Source: Myxococcus qinghaiensis
Lineage (GTDB): Bacteria > Myxococcota > Myxococcia > Myxococcales > Myxococcaceae
Direction: 5' to 3'
Length of the DNA stretch: 64,000 nt
Assembly: GCF_024198215.1 (NCBI RefSeq)
Contig: NZ_JAKCFA010000002.1
Span: forward strand, 186,001-250,000
Position 1 is the stretch's first letter. Each line of letters opens with the position of its first letter. A model generated the notes under the pieces. It was not told the origin of the DNA, searched no databases, and saw nothing but the letters and a program-made list of their open reading frames with translations. Both the position numbers and the translations under genes were made by a program. Positions 55,318 to 64,000 of this stretch are shown in pieces.

Positions 55318-55469
55318 GTCGTGATTTCTCGCTCAGAGTGGATCAGCTCCCCTTCCACTTTGACGCTGGGAATGAAGCTGCATGTGGGTAGTCGTTGAGG
55401 CCCGCGATTGTCGGCCTCGCCTGTTATTAAGCCGCCGGCCGCCATCAGCCCGACGAGCTCCACACCCCC

Positions 55470-64000
<8,531 letters not shown>

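Overview
The window is a GC-rich, densely coded bacterial chromosome segment. I read it as a myxobacterium of the Myxococcus/Corallococcus kind. The grounds are strong third-position GC bias, frequent GTG/TTG starts, several receiver-domain fusions, a PilZ-like/Hsp70 fusion, a predicted sphingolipid locus, leucine/isovalerate-type acyl-CoA genes and a large NRPS. I could run no database search, so the assignment rests on gene content only. Two tRNA genes (Leu-CAA and Ala-GGC) are present. I saw no rRNA, CRISPR array, transposase, att site or replication origin.

Layout. 1-4.4 kb: the end of a beta-propeller protein, a 59-codon peptide gene overlapping an HPr-kinase-like ATPase gene (a RiPP-like pair), miaA and an HdeD-type membrane protein. 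4.4-11.3 kb: signalling genes (flavoprotein-receiver fusion, receiver-GGDEF diguanylate cyclase, receiver-cupin fusion), an RNA cytosine methyltransferase, a coiled-coil protein and the two tRNAs. 11.6-21.8 kb: a TolC-like channel, an MlaC-like lipid carrier, a three-gene minus-strand operon (serine palmitoyltransferase, ceramide-synthase-like GNAT, ceramide-reductase-like dehydrogenase) and a divergent MMPL/RND exporter with a PAP2 phosphatase. I read this block as synthesis, head-group processing and transport of bacterial ceramides. 21.9-33 kb: a kynurenine/methionine-type aminotransferase, a methyltransferase, HMG-CoA lyase, a chemoreceptor, a Tim44/zinc-ribbon/TerB protein, a methylglutaconyl-CoA-hydratase-like crotonase, a carboxyltransferase and an acyl-CoA dehydrogenase.

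33-42.8 kb: a mostly co-oriented housekeeping run comprising an unknown gene, rnc, two cyclophilins, era, der, a YfgM-like protein, a BamB-like lipoprotein, a NUDIX hydrolase, a YprB-type exonuclease and a DUF3014 protein. It covers RNA processing, ribosome assembly and envelope biogenesis. 42.8-55.3 kb: a cluster of 8-bp palindromes between convergent genes, two small lipoproteins, an orphan FtsX-type permease, an S46 dipeptidyl-peptidase, guaA and guaB (separated by one of the lipoprotein genes) and the PilZ-like/Hsp70 fusion. 55.5-64 kb: the 5' part of a very large NRPS gene that runs off the window, with architecture FAAL-T-C-A(Thr)-N-methyltransferase-T-C-A. It predicts a lipopeptide beginning with a fatty acid and N-methyl-threonine.

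The points most worth following are the complete ceramide locus with its long SPT, the FAAL-primed N-Me-Thr NRPS, the peptide/HprK-like pair at the left edge, the helically spaced GAAYRTTC array at 42.8-43.0 kb, and the domain fusions at 4451-6187, 8618-9286 and 53014-55317.
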